A stretch of 64,000 nucleotides of DNA, taken from the NCBI RefSeq assembly GCF_002082015.1, contig NZ_CP015109.1:2571001-2635000 (forward strand), in the 5' to 3' direction. The DNA is from Sporosarcina ureae (GTDB lineage Bacteria > Bacillota > Bacilli > Bacillales_A > Planococcaceae). Position 1 is the stretch's first letter; the number at the start of each line of letters is the position of its first letter. The notes under the pieces are model-generated. The model made no database searches and had not been told where the DNA came from. It saw only the letters and a program-made list of their open reading frames with translations. The translations under genes and the position numbers were made by a program. This document shows positions 61,087 to 64,000 of this stretch, piece by piece.

Positions 61087-61372
61087 ACGTATTCTCCTAC
61101 TTCATGCTATGGCTCTATCTTTTGAAAGCAAGAATAGATACCAATGTAGTCAAGATTATACTATGACTGACGGGATTATTCTAGATGTAAGGGTGGTTAC
61201 TTCATTGAGAAGAGAGTTGTAGAGTATTCATTACATGGAGATTTTCATAATACGCCACGTAAAGATCGTCCTATCTAACGTATTAAATGTATGAAGATGG
61301 TAAATGACGAGTTATACTAGTTTAAAAGAATCCCGTATGACTAAAGTGTGGCAGGGAAGAAAAGAGGGGCGA

Positions 61373-62887
61373 ATGAAGAAAGAGCATCACATACTTTTCA
61401 TTGTATATTTTGGATTGCTAGCGGTCTTTGGATACAAAGGGGTAGTTAGTGCAGAAGTAGTTTCAAATGAGCTATTGGTAGAGTACGAAGAAAACCGTCA
61501 GGCATTTTCTCTAGATGGAAGCTTACCGGGTGTAGAAAGCCGGGAACCTATCACAGACGAAGTGGAATTATGGAGTTTTACAGATTCAGAAGAAATGCTA
61601 GTCATGAAGGAACAACTACTTGAAGATCCGAATGTTTTACATGTTGAACCGAATTATGAACGCTACTCGCATATCGTATTTAATGATCCTATTCTTGTGA
61701 AGCAATGGTGGATTCCACAAGTGAAGCCACAGTGGATGTGGTCTAGAGCGCAAGAGCAAAAGAAAACGGTTATTGTGGCGGTCATTGATTCCGGTATTGA
61801 CTTACAACATGAAGATTTACAGGGACGAATTCAGCCGGGTGGTTATAACTTTTACGCAAACAACTCGAATGTTCAAGACGTCAATGGCCACGGAACGGCA
61901 GTCGCAGGTGTAGTCGCTGCTAAGGCTGGAAATAATCTAGGCATAGTAGGTATTGCAGGAACATTTGACGCCAAAATATTGCCGTTGAAAATCTCACATC
62001 TGAACGGACTCAGTAAAGTGTCAGATAGTATTCAGGCGATTGATTATGCCATCAAGAAACAAGTCGATGTAATCAATATGAGTTACGGAAGTAGCACGTC
62101 TTCTCAATTGGAAGAAAAAGCAATTCTGCGTGCGGTTGAAGCGGGGATCACGGTTGTATCGTCTGCAGGGAATGATGCGACAAAAGGAAATTTGATCATG
62201 TATCCTGCATCGTACCCTTCCGTCATTTCAGTTGGTGCAACAGATAGAGATCATCAGCGCGCTTCCTTTTCAAACTATAACTCTCACGTTAACTTAGTCG
62301 CTCCAGGCGCGGCAATCTACACGACTACTCTTTCGAATGGTTATAAGTCAGTCAGTGGAACGTCTTTTTCCGGACCTATCGTGGCAGGTGCAACGGCTTT
62401 GGTAAAATCATTGAAGCCTGAAGCAACGCCCGTTGAAGTCAGACAGTTATTGGAAGTAACCGCGACAGACTTAGGCGCACCGGGTAAAGATATTTATTTT
62501 GGCGCAGGTGTAGTAAATTTAGAGAAACTGAGCCATGCATTGCCGGCTGTTTCTACATCCATTCCGCCAAATGAGTTCAAGGGCGATTTTCCAGAACTGA
62601 ATGCACAACCGAGTAAAGTATTCAAGATCAAATTTACTAGCGATTTGCAACTTGGAAAAGACTATGCTCGACATATTTATATTACGCGTTCGCCAAATAG
62701 CACAGAACGTATTGAAAGCTTTACAGCGAAAGTGAATTTTGAAGATCATACGCAATTATTCATTACCCCCACTACAGACTGGCAACCTGGAGTTCATTAT
62801 TTACGCGTAGATCAAGGGTTGCAGAATGAAAAGGGCGTGGCAATGAAAAAATCATTTGCCGTGAAGTTTACGGTATCGCCTCGCTAA
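61373..62887 (+). CDS. Secreted subtilisin-family (S8) serine protease, third paralogue, short form
   Basis: The product has 504 residues: a signal peptide to about 27 (GVVSA), an I9-like propeptide to about 98 (NVLHVEPNYERY), and a catalytic domain with Asp139 (AVIDSGID), His173 (NGHGTAVAG) and Ser331 (GTSFSGPIVAG). It goes straight to the C-terminal SbsA-type domain (about 400-500, FKIKFTSDLQLGKDYARHIYITRS). The PPC and BIG2 modules present in the other two are missing, so this is a natural module deletion. It is closest to the 7917 protein in its propeptide (VESRE). I chose ATG 61373, four bases after AGAGGGG; an upstream frame adds an unlikely N-terminus before the signal peptide. Confidence 0.9.
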   Translation: MKKEHHILFIVYFGLLAVFGYKGVVSAEVVSNELLVEYEENRQAFSLDGSLPGVESREPITDEVELWSFTDSEEMLVMKEQLLEDPNVLHVEPNYERYSHIVFNDPILVKQWWIPQVKPQWMWSRAQEQKKTVIVAVIDSGIDLQHEDLQGRIQPGGYNFYANNSNVQDVNGHGTAVAGVVAAKAGNNLGIVGIAGTFDAKILPLKISHLNGLSKVSDSIQAIDYAIKKQVDVINMSYGSSTSSQLEEKAILRAVEAGITVVSSAGNDATKGNLIMYPASYPSVISVGATDRDHQRASFSNYNSHVNLVAPGAAIYTTTLSNGYKSVSGTSFSGPIVAGATALVKSLKPEATPVEVRQLLEVTATDLGAPGKDIYFGAGVVNLEKLSHALPAVSTSIPPNEFKGDFPELNAQPSKVFKIKFTSDLQLGKDYARHIYITRSPNSTERIESFTAKVNFEDHTQLFITPTTDWQPGVHYLRVDQGLQNEKGVAMKKSFAVKFTVSPR

Positions 62888-62901
62888 TTCCATATAATCA
62901 A

Positions 62902-62947
62902 AAAGAGCTATTGCGATGAGTCATAGAGACTTCCGCAATAGCTCTTT
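62902..62947. terminator. Bidirectional terminator
   Basis: AAAGAGCTATTGCG (62902-62915) pairs perfectly with 62934-62947 between the protease and the convergent lipoprotein gene. Confidence 0.85.
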
Positions 62948-62954
62948 CTGTATA

Positions 62955-63995
62955 TTAGTTCGTTATTTTAGAAAACATTTCACCTGTGCTGACGTCTAGG
63001 ATCATATCGTCTACTTCAGGTTTCGTCTTGATCAATTCCATTTCATGTAGCCAGTCCCGCACTTCTTCCCAAGATGTTTCATTAAGCGTACCAAATGCTT
63101 CACCGTCTGTATCCATTTTTGGCAATAATACATTCAGACTTTCGGTTTCAATTGCTTTGTCTAACGGGAAGTTCGCTTGATCTTGGTTGTTTAGCAAGAG
63201 GTCAAGAGCTTCTTCGGGCTGTTCTTTCATAAATTCATAACCTTTTTGCGCTGCCCGCCAGAAAGCCTGGATTGCGTCTTGTTCTTTGTCCCATGTATCA
63301 TCACTCGTCAACAATACGATTTCACTATAATTCGGCACGCCATAGTCTACTGGATTAAAGTAGCGTGTCTTGAAGCCTTTCGAGCTCATGACAGGCACTT
63401 CGTGGTTAATAAACGTTCCGGTCACGGCATCCACACGTTTTGAAACGAGTGAAGATTCCAATTCAAATCCAACGTCGATCATATTCACTTTGTCATAATC
63501 GCCGCCATCATTCGTAACCATCGTTTTAATCAGAGATTCGTTTAGTGGAATCCCTGGATAGCCAATTGTTTTGCCTTCAAGATCTTTAGGTGATTGAATC
63601 GAACTTTCCTCTAGCATGACGGTGTAATTTAGTGGCTCTCGTACAATGGAAGCGATGGCTTTAATTGGAATGCCCTCGTTTGCTTGCGCTAAAATGACAT
63701 CCGGTTGGTAATACAGTCCAAGAGTCACTTTTCCTGCTGCGGTCAAGTTCATTGGGTCAGTCGGATTGGCAGGAAATTGTATGTCCACTTCCACGTTCTC
63801 TTCATTGAAATAGCCTTTTTCCTGAGCTACATAAATATAGCTATGTACTGCATTCGGATACCAGTCGAGCATGATGCTGACTTTTTTCATTTCATTGTTC
63901 GGTGTCTCTTCGTCGGCTACGGGAGTCTTATCAGTATTGCACCCAGCTAGCAGTACAAGAAGAAAAGTGATGCTTAGAAACAGACGTTTTTTCAT
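62955..63995 (-). CDS. ThiY-like ABC transporter substrate-binding lipoprotein (NMT1/THI5 family)
   Basis: The 346-residue lipoprotein has a signal with the lipobox LLAGC (Cys19). The domain starts VSIMLDWYPNAVHSYIYVAQEKGYF, the NMT1/THI5-like pattern that binds thiamine pyrimidine precursors, and continues with TLGLYYQPDVILAQANEGIPIKAIASIVREP and GKTIGYPGIP. In Bacillus, ThiY binds N-formyl-aminopyrimidine for the ThiXYZ importer. The permease and ATPase should lie beyond the right edge. Only five bases precede the ATG in this window, so the ribosome site and any thiamine riboswitch cannot be judged. Confidence 0.85.
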   Translation of the reverse strand: MKKRLFLSITFLLVLLAGCNTDKTPVADEETPNNEMKKVSIMLDWYPNAVHSYIYVAQEKGYFNEENVEVDIQFPANPTDPMNLTAAGKVTLGLYYQPDVILAQANEGIPIKAIASIVREPLNYTVMLEESSIQSPKDLEGKTIGYPGIPLNESLIKTMVTNDGGDYDKVNMIDVGFELESSLVSKRVDAVTGTFINHEVPVMSSKGFKTRYFNPVDYGVPNYSEIVLLTSDDTWDKEQDAIQAFWRAAQKGYEFMKEQPEEALDLLLNNQDQANFPLDKAIETESLNVLLPKMDTDGEAFGTLNETSWEEVRDWLHEMELIKTKPEVDDMILDVSTGEMFSKITN

Positions 63996-64000
63996 TGGTG

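Overview
The window looks like chromosomal DNA of a low-to-mid GC, endospore-lineage Firmicute, most likely Planococcaceae (Sporosarcina-like). The basis is strong AGGAGG-type ribosome sites with ATG/GTG/TTG starts, sigma-A style promoters, an L-box lysine riboswitch before dapA, an RsbQ orthologue, a YqhV-like protein, Bacillus-type GroESL and a decayed copy of a Bacillaceae intergenic repeat. It is a metabolic and accessory mosaic. Only the phage-type replication protein near the left edge recalls a prophage, and no tRNA, rRNA or CRISPR array was seen.

Layout. 1-2.4 kb: a gene tail, a phage replication protein and a small secreted protein. 2.4-6.5 kb: a lyase/SLC13 transporter operon divergent from a LacI regulator, with visible operators. 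7-18 kb: a truncated MBL-fold gene, a secreted subtilase, a PUA/EVE-like protein, a two-component system, a sulfatase and the intact MBL paralogue. 18-23 kb: KatE catalase, RsbQ, an RsbP-like PAS domain fused to GGDEF, and DUF2179 copy 1. 23-29 kb: a BCCT transporter divergent from a Rieske ferredoxin / FAD reductase / amidohydrolase / Rieske operon, with a TetR gene and two operators. 29-37 kb: exporters, a DUF2935 gene cut by a repeat, DUF2179 copy 2, a YfcC-type carrier and an SDR. 37-42 kb: groESL beside gene fragments, a frameshifted MFS gene and a headless alcohol dehydrogenase. 42-47 kb: methylmalonate-semialdehyde dehydrogenase, an iron alcohol dehydrogenase and an unusual CBS-PAS-AAA-Fis regulator. 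47-48 kb: a REP-associated tyrosine transposase (RAYT). 48-53.6 kb: an acyl-CoA dehydrogenase / TetR / kinase / ComB-like phosphatase / acyl-CoA ligase locus. 53.6-64 kb: dapA with its riboswitch, two more subtilases, a GrpE-like/TPR pair, a zinc-ribbon YARHG protein and a ThiY-like lipoprotein.

The most striking structure is a dispersed repeat with core GGTACCAGGTCCCC followed by CACACAATT boxes. About 15 copies occur. Two of them, inverted, bracket the RAYT gene at 47119-48000 as if they were its ends. Other copies sit between stop codons and terminators. Three sit exactly where genes have lost an end (MBL at 7603, alcohol dehydrogenase at 42326, DUF2935 at 32749), two bracket the second DUF2179 copy, and three form a 45-bp tandem array. 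Several copies are followed by a terminator-like hairpin sharing a GTCAACTC core, which suggests a composite REP-plus-hairpin unit. I read this as a Gram-positive REP/RAYT system that has reshaped neighbouring genes. The mobility is inferred; the positions and sequences are directly visible.
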